Shown: positions 8,549 through 16,698 of the stretch, piece by piece
Layout of the letters: each line of letters opens with the position of its first letter
How positions within the stretch are numbered: position 1 is the stretch's first letter
Source of the DNA: F23-D06 sp947167635
Lineage (GTDB): Bacteria; Bacteroidota; Bacteroidia; Bacteroidales; WCHB1-69
Assembly: GCA_947167635.1 (NCBI GenBank)
Contig: CAMVIT010000029.1
Span: 1 to 36,997 of the forward strand
DNA length: 36,997 bases
Direction of reading: 5' to 3'
Position numbers and translations under genes: made by a program
Notes under the pieces: generated by a model
Databases searched by the model: none
What the model saw: the letters and a program-made list of their open reading frames with translations, nothing else
What the model was told of the DNA's origin: nothing

Positions 8549-10051
8549 ATGATCCCCTATATCATCAAAGCACTCCGCAAAAGCGACTCCGTCTGCGTCA
8601 ACGACCTGGGCACCTTCACACTGCACTACGTGCCCGCCCGCATCCAAGGGAAAACGATTCTCGCACCACACAACGAGATCACGCTTGACACCCACATCGA
8701 GCACGACGAATATGCCTTCACCAATTTGGTGTGTTTTGAAAAGAAATGCCTCATCACGCAGGCCAACCAAGACATCACCCAATGGGTGGAAGAACTGAAA
8801 CACGCTTTGGAGAACAACAAGTGCGTAGCATTCGAGAACTTTGGCACCTTTTCCCTCAACGACAAGGGCAAAATTTCCTTCACTTGCGACTATATTCCCG
8901 ATCTGAACGAGGAGTTCGAGGGAATGGAAGCCCTGCACTTGGGTGAAAACAAGAGCAAGGAGGTTCGAGATGAAGAGATCAGGAATGAGGAGGTTTTGAC
9001 AACGGCTGCCATTCCTATAGTGAAACCAGAGCCGGAAATCATTCCCGAACCTGAGATTGTTCCTGAACCAGAGCCGGAAGTCATCCCGGAACCCGAAGTC
9101 ACCCCAGAGCCGGAAATCATTCCCGAGCCCGAGATTGTTCCTGAACCAGAGCCTGAAGTCATCCCGGAACCGGAGGTCACGCCAGAGCCAGAAGTTGATC
9201 CGGAGCCCGAGATCATTCCTGAACCAGAACCAGAAGTTATCCCGGAACCGGAGGTCACGCCAGAGCCGGAAATCATTCCCGAACCTGAGATTGTTCCAGA
9301 ACCAGAGCCTGAAGTTATCCCCGAGTCCATTGAGGAAGAAGAGCCTGTGATTTACAGAAGCGGTGTGATGGATGGCGAAGAGGAGAAAAGTGAAGTTGAA
9401 GAAGACACAAGCGAAAAAGATGAATACACGAGGGATGAGGACGAGAAGGAAGATGTGAAAAAAGAAGAAGAAAATGATGACGACGATGATGATGACGACG
9501 ACGACGATGATGATGATGACGACGAGCATCACTCAAAGTGGTGGGTGTGGTTATTGATTCTTCTGTTATTGGCAGGACTTGGTGTGGCGGGGTATCTGTT
9601 CCGCGACAAATTGCGTCCGGCGCTTGAAAATGTAAAGGGGAAATTTTCCAAGAAGGAGCAGGTCGCCGAGCCTGCAGAGAGTCCCACGTCCGAAACCATT
9701 GAGGTCACGATTCCAAAGGAGGAGCCTGTCGAGCCCGTCGTTGAGGAGGTTCCCGAAGAAGAGCCCGCACCGGCCGCCTATACACCGGAACCCGTCAAGA
9801 AGACTGTGGATGGCAAATATCCATACATCCAGTTCGAGACGGGCCACTATTACGTCATCGTGGGCAGCCTGCCCACGGAAGGCGATGCAGAGCGTCACAT
9901 CCGAAACCGCAATCTCAGCCAATACAATCCCAAGCTGGTGCTGCAAAAAGGCGTGGGCAACATTCGCGTCTGTATCGGCATCTTCGACAGCGAAGAGGAG
10001 GCGGAGAATTTCGCCAAAGGCACCGGGCTGAAATATTGGGTGCTCAAGTAA
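8549..10051 (+). CDS. membrane protein with two N-terminal HU-like domains, PEP repeats, a TM helix and a C-terminal SPOR domain
   Basis: The 500-aa protein has an unusual order. Residues 1-125 hold two HU/IHF-like halves; each shows the beta-hairpin signature (VCVNDLGTFTL and VAFENFGTFSL), as in the CCDC81-like prokaryotic HU families of Bacteroidetes. Residues about 160-259 are Pro-Glu repeats encoded by a 78-bp tandem repeat. A very acidic segment with about 17 consecutive Asp follows, then one TM helix (WWVWLLILLLLAGLGVAGYL) followed by basic residues. The C-terminus (from YIQFETGHYYVIVGS) is a SPOR domain, which in other proteins binds denuded septal peptidoglycan. The predicted topology puts HU inside and SPOR in the periplasm. 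It lies 14 bp after kdsB and 27 bp before pssA. Confidence 0.88.
   Translation: MIPYIIKALRKSDSVCVNDLGTFTLHYVPARIQGKTILAPHNEITLDTHIEHDEYAFTNLVCFEKKCLITQANQDITQWVEELKHALENNKCVAFENFGTFSLNDKGKISFTCDYIPDLNEEFEGMEALHLGENKSKEVRDEEIRNEEVLTTAAIPIVKPEPEIIPEPEIVPEPEPEVIPEPEVTPEPEIIPEPEIVPEPEPEVIPEPEVTPEPEVDPEPEIIPEPEPEVIPEPEVTPEPEIIPEPEIVPEPEPEVIPESIEEEEPVIYRSGVMDGEEEKSEVEEDTSEKDEYTRDEDEKEDVKKEEENDDDDDDDDDDDDDDDDEHHSKWWVWLLILLLLAGLGVAGYLFRDKLRPALENVKGKFSKKEQVAEPAESPTSETIEVTIPKEEPVEPVVEEVPEEEPAPAAYTPEPVKKTVDGKYPYIQFETGHYYVIVGSLPTEGDAERHIRNRNLSQYNPKLVLQKGVGNIRVCIGIFDSEEEAENFAKGTGLKYWVLK
9026..9325 (+). repeat. 78-bp in-frame tandem repeat encoding Pro-Glu-rich units
   Basis: Units start at 9026, 9104, 9182 and 9260, the last one partial, giving about 3.85 copies of a 78-bp (26-codon) unit. 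Each encodes PEPE(I/V)-type steps. Copies differ mostly at third positions. The 78-bp period keeps the frame, so copy-number change would alter linker length only. Confidence 0.9.
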
Positions 10052-10078
10052 CCATTCACCAGACAACCTGTTGCAACA

Positions 10079-10798
10079 ATGAAAAAACACATTCCCAACA
10101 CGCTGACCTGCCTCAACCTCATTTGCGGCACCCTGTCGGTCATGGCCGCCGTAAAAGGCAACCTGGAGATGGCCGCTATCTGGATCATCATAGCCGCCGT
10201 ATTCGACTTCTTCGACGGATTTGCCGCCCGTATGCTGAAGGTGGCCTCCCCTATCGGCAAGGAGCTGGATTCCCTATCGGACGTGGTCTCGTTCGGAGTG
10301 GCACCGGCCATGATCATCTACACATGGCTCAACCGCTGTCTGTTCGAGATGCAACCGGCACTCAGCAGCAGTCGTTTCATGGAGTTGATGCCCTTCATTG
10401 CACTGCTGGTACCCGCCCTGTCGGCCGTCCGTCTGGCACGCTTCAACATCGACGAGCGCCAGACCACCACCTTCATAGGACTTCCCACACCGGCCAACGC
10501 CCTGTTTCTGGGATTCATCCCATTAGCCGCCGACAAGTTGGTTTTTCTCAACAATTTCTGGGTTGTCTGGGGCTTTACCCTCCTGTTTGCACTGCTGTTG
10601 GTCAGCCCCATATCCATGATATCACTAAAGTTCAAAGATTTGAAGTTCAAAGGCATTAACATTGCCCGTTACACACTGATTATCACAGGATTGGTATTAA
10701 TTCCAGTCTTCCATTGGGGTGCCTTTCCGCTGATCATTCTGGCCTATATATTGATTTCACTGTTTTTCCACACCCTTGAAAAATTGCAAGTAATATGA
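10079..10798 (+). CDS. pssA: CDP-diacylglycerol--serine O-phosphatidyltransferase
   Basis: This 239-aa integral membrane enzyme makes phosphatidylserine, the precursor of phosphatidylethanolamine, from CDP-diacylglycerol and serine. The CDP-alcohol phosphotransferase signature is complete: D43, D46-G47, A50-R51, G60, D64 and D68 follow the D-x2-DG-x2-AR-x8-G-x3-D-x3-D spacing. About six to eight TM helices follow, with a LARFNI motif after the core as in PssA-type enzymes. Its last four bases (ATGA) overlap the start of the next gene, so the pair is translationally coupled. PssA rather than PgsA is favoured by the N-terminal NTLTCLNLICG segment. Confidence 0.93.
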   Translation: MKKHIPNTLTCLNLICGTLSVMAAVKGNLEMAAIWIIIAAVFDFFDGFAARMLKVASPIGKELDSLSDVVSFGVAPAMIIYTWLNRCLFEMQPALSSSRFMELMPFIALLVPALSAVRLARFNIDERQTTTFIGLPTPANALFLGFIPLAADKLVFLNNFWVVWGFTLLFALLLVSPISMISLKFKDLKFKGINIARYTLIITGLVLIPVFHWGAFPLIILAYILISLFFHTLEKLQVI

Positions 10799-11382
10799 AG
10801 ATTTCCTCTATCGCGCTCTTCTGCGGTTCCGCCAAAGGCACCAATCCCATCTATGCGCAATTGGCACGCGACTTTGGGCACATCTGCGCCCATCGTCAAA
10901 TCACGCTCCTTTATGGCGGCGGCAGTACTGGACTCATGGGCGAGGCCTCCAAGGCGGCCATGAAAAGCGGCGGCACCGTCATAGGCGTGGCCCCCGACTT
11001 TTTCAAAGAAGGCGCCGTGTTGGCCGACTATATCACCGAAATGATCTTCGTGAAGACCATGAGCGAGCGGAAGCAGTTGCTGGAACATCGAGCTGACGCT
11101 TTCGTGGCCCTGCCGGGTGGCTACGGCACGATGGACGAGCTTTTCGAGATCATCACGGACGCCCAGTTGGGCATGCACGACAAGCCCGTGGCACTATTCA
11201 ACCCAAACGGTTTTTACGACCCGCTCGTTGACCAATTGCAACGCTTCTGCGACGAAGGCTTCCTGCGGCCCTTCCATCACGAACTGCTCACCACAGCAAC
11301 CACACTGGAGGATCTGTTCACCAGACTGGAAAATTACCGCAACAGCAATGACCACAGCTGGTTAAGCAAAATAAGACATTAA
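10795..11382 (+). CDS. LOG-family Rossmann protein (TIGR00730, cytokinin riboside 5'-monophosphate phosphoribohydrolase-like)
   Basis: The 195-aa cytosolic protein carries the LOG signature PGGYGTMDE at residues 107-115 together with the nucleotide-binding segment YGGGSTGLMG at about 40-49. Characterised members cleave nucleoside 5'-monophosphates, releasing a free base and ribose 5-phosphate. In bacteria without cytokinin signalling they probably act in nucleotide salvage or clearance. It overlaps pssA by ATGA, so it is the last gene of the run from 7167. It ends 8 bp before a convergent gene. Confidence 0.92.
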   Translation: MKISSIALFCGSAKGTNPIYAQLARDFGHICAHRQITLLYGGGSTGLMGEASKAAMKSGGTVIGVAPDFFKEGAVLADYITEMIFVKTMSERKQLLEHRADAFVALPGGYGTMDELFEIITDAQLGMHDKPVALFNPNGFYDPLVDQLQRFCDEGFLRPFHHELLTTATTLEDLFTRLENYRNSNDHSWLSKIRH

Positions 11383-11390
11383 GAGAAACA

Positions 11391-12152
11391 TCAATTCACA
11401 CGTCCTTTTTTCTTGCCAAAATCATACGCAATATAGCCCGCCAAATAGAAGGGCTTAGCCCTGTTGAAAGCCATTTGTTGAATGAAGGGGAACACCATAT
11501 CGATGACCGCACCGATTTCCAGTGCCTGTAAACGATAGTCGCTTTTGGCAAACTCGAAGTTGAGCCCCGCCTTGGCATAAAAGCCCGAACGAAAGGTGGT
11601 CTGTAATATTCCCGTAAAAACACCGGCGCCGCCAATGACATTATTCAGATTGTGTCGTTCAGGATCGTAACGCACAATCTCTGAAAATCCGGTATTATAG
11701 TTCAGGACTTCCACATAATTGGGGATTCCGATGCCGATGGAAGCACCGGCAGAGAGCTGCAACCCAACCTTCACGCCGCCCCAATAGGGCTTTTGATGCA
11801 AGGTGCGTTGGTAACCGTAACCGCCGTGCAGGAAAAAGAGGGTGTAAAGCTGCCCGTACCGGCAAGGGCGGACGCCTGTATAAAGGGTGTTGATAGAGCG
11901 AACCGACTTGGGATGTTTGTTGTACAGCAGCTCTATCTCCCAAAAATGCTTGTTAAGAATGTCGGGGGTACGACCATGCTGGAAACCGACCCCGAAGCCG
12001 CTGGTGTGTACCATCAGCTCCATATTCCACTCTTTGATTGTGACATCATGATAAAACTCTCCCACCTCCTGCGCCCGTACGGGAACTGCAAGGAACAAGG
12101 TTCCGAACAACAATAGTGTCGGGAAAATGATGCAAAGACGTGGATGCCACAT
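11391..12152 (-). CDS. secreted outer-membrane beta-barrel-like protein, unknown function
   Basis: From ATG 12152 the product is 253 aa with a signal peptide (WHPRLCIIFPTLLLFGTLFLA, cleavage near RAQ/EVG). The mature part consists of alternating amphipathic strands with many aromatic and Gly residues (for example FFLHGGYGYQRT and GLQLSAGASIGIGIPNYVEV) and ends in a beta-strand-like stretch. That pattern fits an outer-membrane barrel of the OmpW/porin-like kind, though I recognise no named family. An upstream in-frame ATG at 12245 would add 31 residues ahead of the signal peptide and overlap a lipoprotein gene, so it was not chosen. It follows that lipoprotein gene by 10 bp on the same strand, suggesting one transcript. 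Confidence 0.75.
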   Translation of the reverse strand: MWHPRLCIIFPTLLLFGTLFLAVPVRAQEVGEFYHDVTIKEWNMELMVHTSGFGVGFQHGRTPDILNKHFWEIELLYNKHPKSVRSINTLYTGVRPCRYGQLYTLFFLHGGYGYQRTLHQKPYWGGVKVGLQLSAGASIGIGIPNYVEVLNYNTGFSEIVRYDPERHNLNNVIGGAGVFTGILQTTFRSGFYAKAGLNFEFAKSDYRLQALEIGAVIDMVFPFIQQMAFNRAKPFYLAGYIAYDFGKKKGRVN

Positions 12153-12162
12153 CGTAAGTTGT

Positions 12163-12297
12163 CTATTTGGACACTTCCTCAGACACGGAATAACACTTAT
12201 AGTGACCGTAAGCAGCACATTTGCTCTGAGTCTCGCAGGCGGCAAAGATTACAATGGCGCAAAAAAAGAGGAAACCCAATACAATATTCTTTTTCAT
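12163..12297 (-). CDS. 44-aa lipoprotein
   Basis: A short frame encodes MKKNIVLGFLFFCAIVIFAA followed by a lipobox Cys at residue 21. The mature peptide has 24 residues, begins CETQSKCAAY, and contains two further Cys residues (positions 27 and 35). It has a textbook signal (two Lys, hydrophobic core, AAC), a well-placed -7 box about 25 bp upstream of the ATG, and a stop 10 bp before the barrel protein gene, so it probably leads that operon. Small Cys-containing lipoproteins of this kind occur in Bacteroidetes next to envelope genes, but I know no function. It might assist the barrel downstream, or be an independent envelope component. Confidence 0.72.
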   Translation of the reverse strand: MKKNIVLGFLFFCAIVIFAACETQSKCAAYGHYKCYSVSEEVSK

Positions 12298-12321
12298 TTT
12301 CGTTATTGAATTTAAAGTTTG

Positions 12322-12329
12322 CAAAAGTA
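12322..12329 (-). promoter_or_regulatory. -7 box for the small lipoprotein/barrel operon
   Basis: On the minus strand the sequence reads TACTTTTG, a TAnnTTTG match, 24 bp upstream of the lipoprotein ATG. Confidence 0.55.
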
Positions 12330-12379
12330 CTTAAAATTAAAACACTAACGGATGTTTTGTAAATTTATTTTATAAACAG

Positions 12380-13834
12380 TTGAGATTTAAATTCTTAAAT
12401 ATCATATTGCTCTTTTTGACGGTTCATGCCGGGCTTTTTGCCCAACGTAATCCGCCCAAAATCCCCGATCCCATCCGATTGGACAATTATCCGCAACTTG
12501 CTGAAAACCTGCTCTTTTACTTTGAAAATCACGGATATCCGTTTGCCACCGTCTCGCTGCAAAGTACCAATCCCGACGCAGGCGACTTCACCCCGCGCAT
12601 CGTCATCGACACCAATCTGTTTGTCACCTTCGACTCCATTGTGGTCAAGGGTGACGTGAAGTTGGCGCCAGGGTTTCTCTATCCCTACCTCGGCTTGAAG
12701 CGCGGAAAGCCCTATCAGGAGCAACTCATGCGACAAGCCCGCCAGAAGCTGGAGGAGCTGCCCTACACCACAGTCCTCCGTGATGCCGATGTCTCTTTTG
12801 TCAAGGACAAAGCCTACTTATACGTCTATCTTGACAAGCGACAAGCCAGTCGTTTCGACGGGTATCTCGGCATAGTGCCCACCGACGAGCGCACCGGGAA
12901 AATTTCCTTCCATGGCGAACTCGACTTGGCGTTGCGCAACCTTTTCCATCTGGGTGAAAGCATATTGATAGACTGGAACGGCTACGGTCGCCGCTCACAA
13001 AAAATCAATCTCTCCATCCGCTTCCCCTATCTTTTCCGCACCCGTTTCGGCATCAACGGCGCCTTCTCCCTTGACAAGCAAGACACCTCCTACACCACCG
13101 TCTCCATGCAGGCAGGCATCCCCTACTCGTTTATCAACAACAGCCACATAGAGCCTTATTTCAACTTCGAGAATTCCACAGTGCTCCATTCCGAGACGAC
13201 GTCATCCGGCAGCGAGAGCCTATATGCGAACTATCGCAAGACACTCTATGGACTTCGAATGCGATACCGGAAGCTGGACTACCTGTACAATCCCCGACGC
13301 GGTTTCGATATCAGCGCAGACCTTTCCGCCGGGAGCCGGCTTCTTCGTGCAAACGGCAACGAATCCGGCGATGGACAGGAGCCGGAGGTCAACGGGTCCT
13401 ATCGCATCACGGGGGATGTGCGCGGATACATCCCGCTCGGCAAACGCTGGGTGCTCGTTCCCCGGACTCAAGCTGGCTCGCTGCTCTCAGGACCACATGG
13501 CGAGAACGAGCTCTTCAAAATCGCAGGCGTGGACTTCATCCGCGGTTTCAATCCCAATGAGTTGATTGCCAGCACCTACTGGTTGTATTCCATGGAAGTG
13601 CGACTGATTTTTGCCAAAAAATCTTTCGTTCACCTCTTCTTCGACGGCGGCATTTATGAGCAACAACTAACAAAGCGTTATCTCCACGACACGCCCTTCG
13701 GGTTCGGTGCTGGCGTCAATTTCGCCGTCCGCTCGGGTACATTTTATTTGGAATACGCCTTGGGACGACAAATGAAGAATCCCATCTCCCTAAAAAGGGG
13801 GATTATCCATTTCGGCGTAAAAGTCGATTTCTGA
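12380..13834 (+). CDS. Omp85/BamA-TamA-family outer-membrane protein with a short POTRA region
   Basis: The 484-aa product starts with a signal peptide (FKFLNIILLFLTVHAGLFAQ). About 140 residues of POTRA-like sequence follow, with the typical FDSIVVKGDVKLAPGFLYPYLGLKRGKPY motif. The C-terminal Omp85 barrel (about 160-484) contains the conserved VDFIRGFNPNE element, which resembles the barrel-lumen (V)RGF motif, and a terminal aromatic strand ending KVDF. Classic BamA is much longer with five POTRAs, so this resembles TamA-like or accessory Omp85 proteins that insert or export outer-membrane material. No in-frame ATG precedes the signal peptide, so the start is taken as TTG 12380. It ends 3 bp before a convergent stop codon. 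Confidence 0.85.
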   Translation: MRFKFLNIILLFLTVHAGLFAQRNPPKIPDPIRLDNYPQLAENLLFYFENHGYPFATVSLQSTNPDAGDFTPRIVIDTNLFVTFDSIVVKGDVKLAPGFLYPYLGLKRGKPYQEQLMRQARQKLEELPYTTVLRDADVSFVKDKAYLYVYLDKRQASRFDGYLGIVPTDERTGKISFHGELDLALRNLFHLGESILIDWNGYGRRSQKINLSIRFPYLFRTRFGINGAFSLDKQDTSYTTVSMQAGIPYSFINNSHIEPYFNFENSTVLHSETTSSGSESLYANYRKTLYGLRMRYRKLDYLYNPRRGFDISADLSAGSRLLRANGNESGDGQEPEVNGSYRITGDVRGYIPLGKRWVLVPRTQAGSLLSGPHGENELFKIAGVDFIRGFNPNELIASTYWLYSMEVRLIFAKKSFVHLFFDGGIYEQQLTKRYLHDTPFGFGAGVNFAVRSGTFYLEYALGRQMKNPISLKRGIIHFGVKVDF

Positions 13835-13837
13835 GGA

Positions 13838-14464
13838 TCAGATGTCGAAGGTGACTGTTTCGTAGATGCCCAACTCGTGCGCGATACCTGTCAGCACTTT
13901 GTCGATCTTGTCCTTGACAAACTCCTCCGACTCGATAATGTGGAGATTAGGATGTGACTGCCAAGCACGGATGAGATTATCATCCACCGACACAGCCTCC
14001 TCAATGGTCTCCATGCGAGCGGAATTGTTGCTCAGCGTGTAACTGTTCGGAGCGCCCTTGGCACTGGTGCAGAGGTGAAAAACCGCCTTGTATCGCGCCA
14101 ACAAGTCCTCTTCTGTCAAGTTAACTGAAGCGAGAAGACGCTTCCAGTCTTCAGGTGTCATATAGGCAGAAATGTCCATCGCCCCGCGATCGTTGATGAC
14201 CAAAGCCGGTTTGCCAGTGGCCTCCGCAATCCGGTAAAAGGAGTCCTCCATCTGCAACAAAAAGGTCAGCATGTTTTTTTCGGTCTCGAAATAGAGATGC
14301 CGGTCTTGGGTCAAGAAATCGGCACCCGCGTTGATAAAGAGAGTTGCCGCCTCTGGAAGCGAGAACACGGCATAGCCCAATTTGGAGAAGACCTCCTCGA
14401 TGCGTTCCGTCGTGGTGGTCTTGCCGGCACAAGGACCGCCGGTAAGGACGATTTTTGTAATCAT
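13838..14464 (-). CDS. AAA-family ATPase (AAA_28-like, P-loop kinase-like)
   Basis: The 208-aa protein begins MITKIVLTGGPCAGKTT, a canonical Walker A, and later has ALVINDRGAMDISAY, with an Asp-Arg segment typical of NadR/thymidylate-kinase-like P-loop proteins grouped in the AAA_28 family. Such proteins are predicted NTP-dependent phosphotransferases or regulators; no reaction is assigned. ATG 14464 is preferred over an in-frame ATG at 14473, because the -7 box at 14486-14493 would leave almost no leader for the latter. The gene is divergent from the flippase and convergent with the Omp85 gene. Confidence 0.82.
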   Translation of the reverse strand: MITKIVLTGGPCAGKTTTTERIEEVFSKLGYAVFSLPEAATLFINAGADFLTQDRHLYFETEKNMLTFLLQMEDSFYRIAEATGKPALVINDRGAMDISAYMTPEDWKRLLASVNLTEEDLLARYKAVFHLCTSAKGAPNSYTLSNNSARMETIEEAVSVDDNLIRAWQSHPNLHIIESEEFVKDKIDKVLTGIAHELGIYETVTFDI

Positions 14465-14485
14465 AAGGGACATTTTTAGCAGCTG

Positions 14486-14493
14486 CAAAAATA
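14486..14493 (-). promoter_or_regulatory. -7 box for the AAA ATPase gene
   Basis: The minus strand reads TATTTTTG, 21 bp upstream of the chosen ATG at 14464. Confidence 0.5.
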
Positions 14494-14561
14494 CAAAAAT
14501 TAACGGTGCTCAGCAGTGTCATGCTAAGCACCCGACAAAAAATCCCCTAAAACAGGACTCG

Positions 14562-14590
14562 TTTGCGAGACGCTTTTTTTACTATCTTTG
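14562..14590 (+). promoter_or_regulatory. promoter of the flippase/GT2 operon
   Basis: TTTG at 14562-14565 and TATCTTTG at 14583-14590 (17-bp spacing, slightly short) precede the ATG at 14608. The -7 box is a perfect TAnnTTTG. Confidence 0.55.
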
Positions 14591-14607
14591 CACTTTGTTT
14601 CAAAAAA

Positions 14608-15924
14608 ATGACCGACAAGATTCTCAGCACCCTCTTCACCAAGGTTTTCGCCACCTTCATCATGCTGTTGGTGGTCATCTTGAACACCAACTCGTTTGGT
14701 GCCGAGGGTACGGGCACCATTGCCCTGGTCATCTTGGGATTGGCGCTTTTGCAGGTGCTGGCCAACTTTTGCGGCGGCACCACATTGGTCTATCTCACCC
14801 CGCAGAAGAAACTGTTTCAGTTGCTGTTCCTCTCATATACCTGGGCACTGTTCAGCAACGCGGCCGGCCTCGTCGTCCTGTACCTGCTGGACTTGGTGCC
14901 CAAAGAATACATGATCTACCTGATCATCATGACGCTGGTGGACAGCGTATATAGCATCCACACCTGCGTCATGCAGGGCAAGGAGGACATCCGCACCTTC
15001 AACATCTTCCAACTATCCCAAGCCTCGCTGCTGTTCCTGCTCATGGGCGGTGCGCTGCTCGTATTCCGTCTGGCACATCTCACACCCGACATACGCATCT
15101 ACCTGTGTGCCTACATCTTGTCGTACCTCCTGCCCACCATCGGAACCTGTTTCTATATCGGCAAGCGCGTGGATCATCCCGACTTCGGAAACATCGGGGC
15201 ACTTTTCAAGGAGATGTTCAAGTTAGGCTTTTGGAACCAGTTGGCCAATCTCACGCAGCTGCTCACCTACCGGCTCAACTACTATTTCATCGAGAACTTC
15301 ATCGGACGCGACTCCGTGGGCATTTACGAACTGGGCACCCGCATTTCCGAGGCCGTCTGGATTTTCCCGCGCAGCATCAGCGTGGTGCAATACGCACGCA
15401 TCTCCAACAGCACGGACGAAGAGTACGATAAAAAACTAACAATCAGCTTGTTAAAAATTGTATTCCTGTTCGCATTGTTCGCGGTAATCTGCCTGCTCCT
15501 GCTGCCGGCCTCTGTGCTGGGTTGGATATTTGGTCCCGAATTCGTTCTTTCGAAGCCCGTCATTTGCAGCTTGCTGCCGGGTATCTTATGCCTCTCCTGC
15601 ACATCCATCCTCACCCACCACTTCTCCGGCCACGGTAAATATTGGGTCAACGCCGTCAGCTCCGTCACGGGACTCACCGTGACCGCTGTGCTGGGGCTCA
15701 CACTCATACCACGGGCCACGGAAGTCGGCACACTGCATGCGCTCCAGACTGCCGGATGGATATCCTCCTGCGCATACGGATCCTCGCTGCTCATCTCACT
15801 CATCGTTTTCATCAAGATGTTCCATCCTCATGCCAGCGAATTCCTCATTTCGCGAGAAGACAGATTCCTCTTCAAGTCGATTATCCAAGAAAAATTGAAA
15901 AATATCAAGCAAAAACAATCCTAA
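14608..15924 (+). CDS. polysaccharide/oligosaccharide flippase (MOP superfamily, Wzx-like)
   Basis: The 438-aa inner-membrane protein has about 12-14 hydrophobic helices in the MATE/PST pattern. It has an N-terminal segment FTKVFATFIMLLVVILNTNSFG, the mid-protein LGFWNQLANLTQLLTYRLNYYFIENFIG and the ISEAVWIFPRSISVVQYARI element typical of lipopolysaccharide and capsule flippases. It would translocate undecaprenyl-linked sugars across the inner membrane. ATG 14608 was chosen because it lies just downstream of a good -7 box; upstream in-frame codons contain the promoter. The GT2 gene starts 11 bp after its stop, so the two form an operon. The substrate is unknown. Confidence 0.88.
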   Translation: MTDKILSTLFTKVFATFIMLLVVILNTNSFGAEGTGTIALVILGLALLQVLANFCGGTTLVYLTPQKKLFQLLFLSYTWALFSNAAGLVVLYLLDLVPKEYMIYLIIMTLVDSVYSIHTCVMQGKEDIRTFNIFQLSQASLLFLLMGGALLVFRLAHLTPDIRIYLCAYILSYLLPTIGTCFYIGKRVDHPDFGNIGALFKEMFKLGFWNQLANLTQLLTYRLNYYFIENFIGRDSVGIYELGTRISEAVWIFPRSISVVQYARISNSTDEEYDKKLTISLLKIVFLFALFAVICLLLLPASVLGWIFGPEFVLSKPVICSLLPGILCLSCTSILTHHFSGHGKYWVNAVSSVTGLTVTAVLGLTLIPRATEVGTLHALQTAGWISSCAYGSSLLISLIVFIKMFHPHASEFLISREDRFLFKSIIQEKLKNIKQKQS

Positions 15925-15935
15925 TAAAGAAAAAG

Positions 15936-16670
15936 ATGAAACTATCCATCGTCATTCCGGTTTACAACGAGGCCTCGACCATCACCGCCATTTTGGACAA
16001 AGTGCTGGCCGTCAAACTGATCAACGACATCAAAAAGGAACTTGTTTTGGTCAACGACGGCTCTTCCGACAACTCGGCAGAGGTTATTGCGGCATACGCC
16101 AATGCCCATCCAGAAGCAGAGATCCGCTATTACGACCAGCCCTGCAACATGGGCAAGGGTGCGGCGCTGCACCGCGGCATTGCAGACAGCACCGGAGATT
16201 ATATCATCATCCAAGATGCAGACCTTGAGTATGATCCCGAAGAGTACAACCTCCTACTCAAGCCCGTCATCCTAGGATTTGCCGATGTGGTTTACGGTTC
16301 CCGCTACCTTGGAGGCACTCCGCACCGCATCCTCTTCTACTGGCACACCAAAGGCAACAAACTGCTCACCCGCGTTTCCAATTGGTTCACCAACCTGAAT
16401 CTCACCGACATGGAGACCTGCTACAAGATGGCACGCGCCGACATCTTCAAGCGCCTTTATCTTCAGGAGAAACGCTTCGGCTTCGAACCGGAAGTCACCG
16501 CAAAACTTGCCCGCATGGCCAAGAAGGAGCACATCCGCATCTACGAGGTGCCCATCTCCTACTACGGCCGCACCTACGCCGAAGGCAAGAAAATCGGGTG
16601 GAAAGACGGTGTGCGCACCCTGTACTGTATTCTGAAATACAACTGTTTCTCGAAAAAATACCTTAAATAA
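15936..16670 (+). CDS. family 2 glycosyltransferase (dolichol-phosphate-mannose-synthase-like)
   Basis: The 244-aa protein opens with KLSIVIPVYNEASTI, the GT2 nucleotide-binding start. It has LVNDGSSDNS, the donor-binding NMGKGAALHRGI and the DxD-bearing segment QDADLEYDPEEY, which marks the metal and sugar-nucleotide site. GSRYLGG and the DMETCYKMAR region resemble polyprenyl-phosphate hexose synthases. There are no C-terminal TM helices, so it acts as a soluble or peripheral enzyme on the cytoplasmic face. ATG 15936 begins the domain exactly; the open frame upstream overlaps the flippase gene in another frame and is not coding. It shares a promoter with the flippase and ends at a bidirectional terminator. 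Confidence 0.93.
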   Translation: MKLSIVIPVYNEASTITAILDKVLAVKLINDIKKELVLVNDGSSDNSAEVIAAYANAHPEAEIRYYDQPCNMGKGAALHRGIADSTGDYIIIQDADLEYDPEEYNLLLKPVILGFADVVYGSRYLGGTPHRILFYWHTKGNKLLTRVSNWFTNLNLTDMETCYKMARADIFKRLYLQEKRFGFEPEVTAKLARMAKKEHIRIYEVPISYYGRTYAEGKKIGWKDGVRTLYCILKYNCFSKKYLK

Positions 16671-16698
16671 AAAACGCGGTTTTCACCGCGTTTTTTTT
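16671..16698. terminator. bidirectional intrinsic terminator
   Basis: AAAACGCGGT (16671-16680) and ACCGCGTTTT (16685-16694) form a perfect 10-bp stem with a TTTC loop, with T runs on both strands. It sits between two convergent genes (GT2 stop 16670, acyl-CoA synthetase stop 16697). Confidence 0.88.

Noticed and set aside
9026..9325. Regular 78-bp repeats considered as a CRISPR-like array
   Set aside because: Units are contiguous and coding, with no spacers.
8543..9532. Long minus-strand frame opposite the HU-SPOR gene rich in Val/Ile/Phe
   Set aside because: It is the mirror of the Asp and Pro-Glu repeat tracts; composition is an artefact of the repeats.
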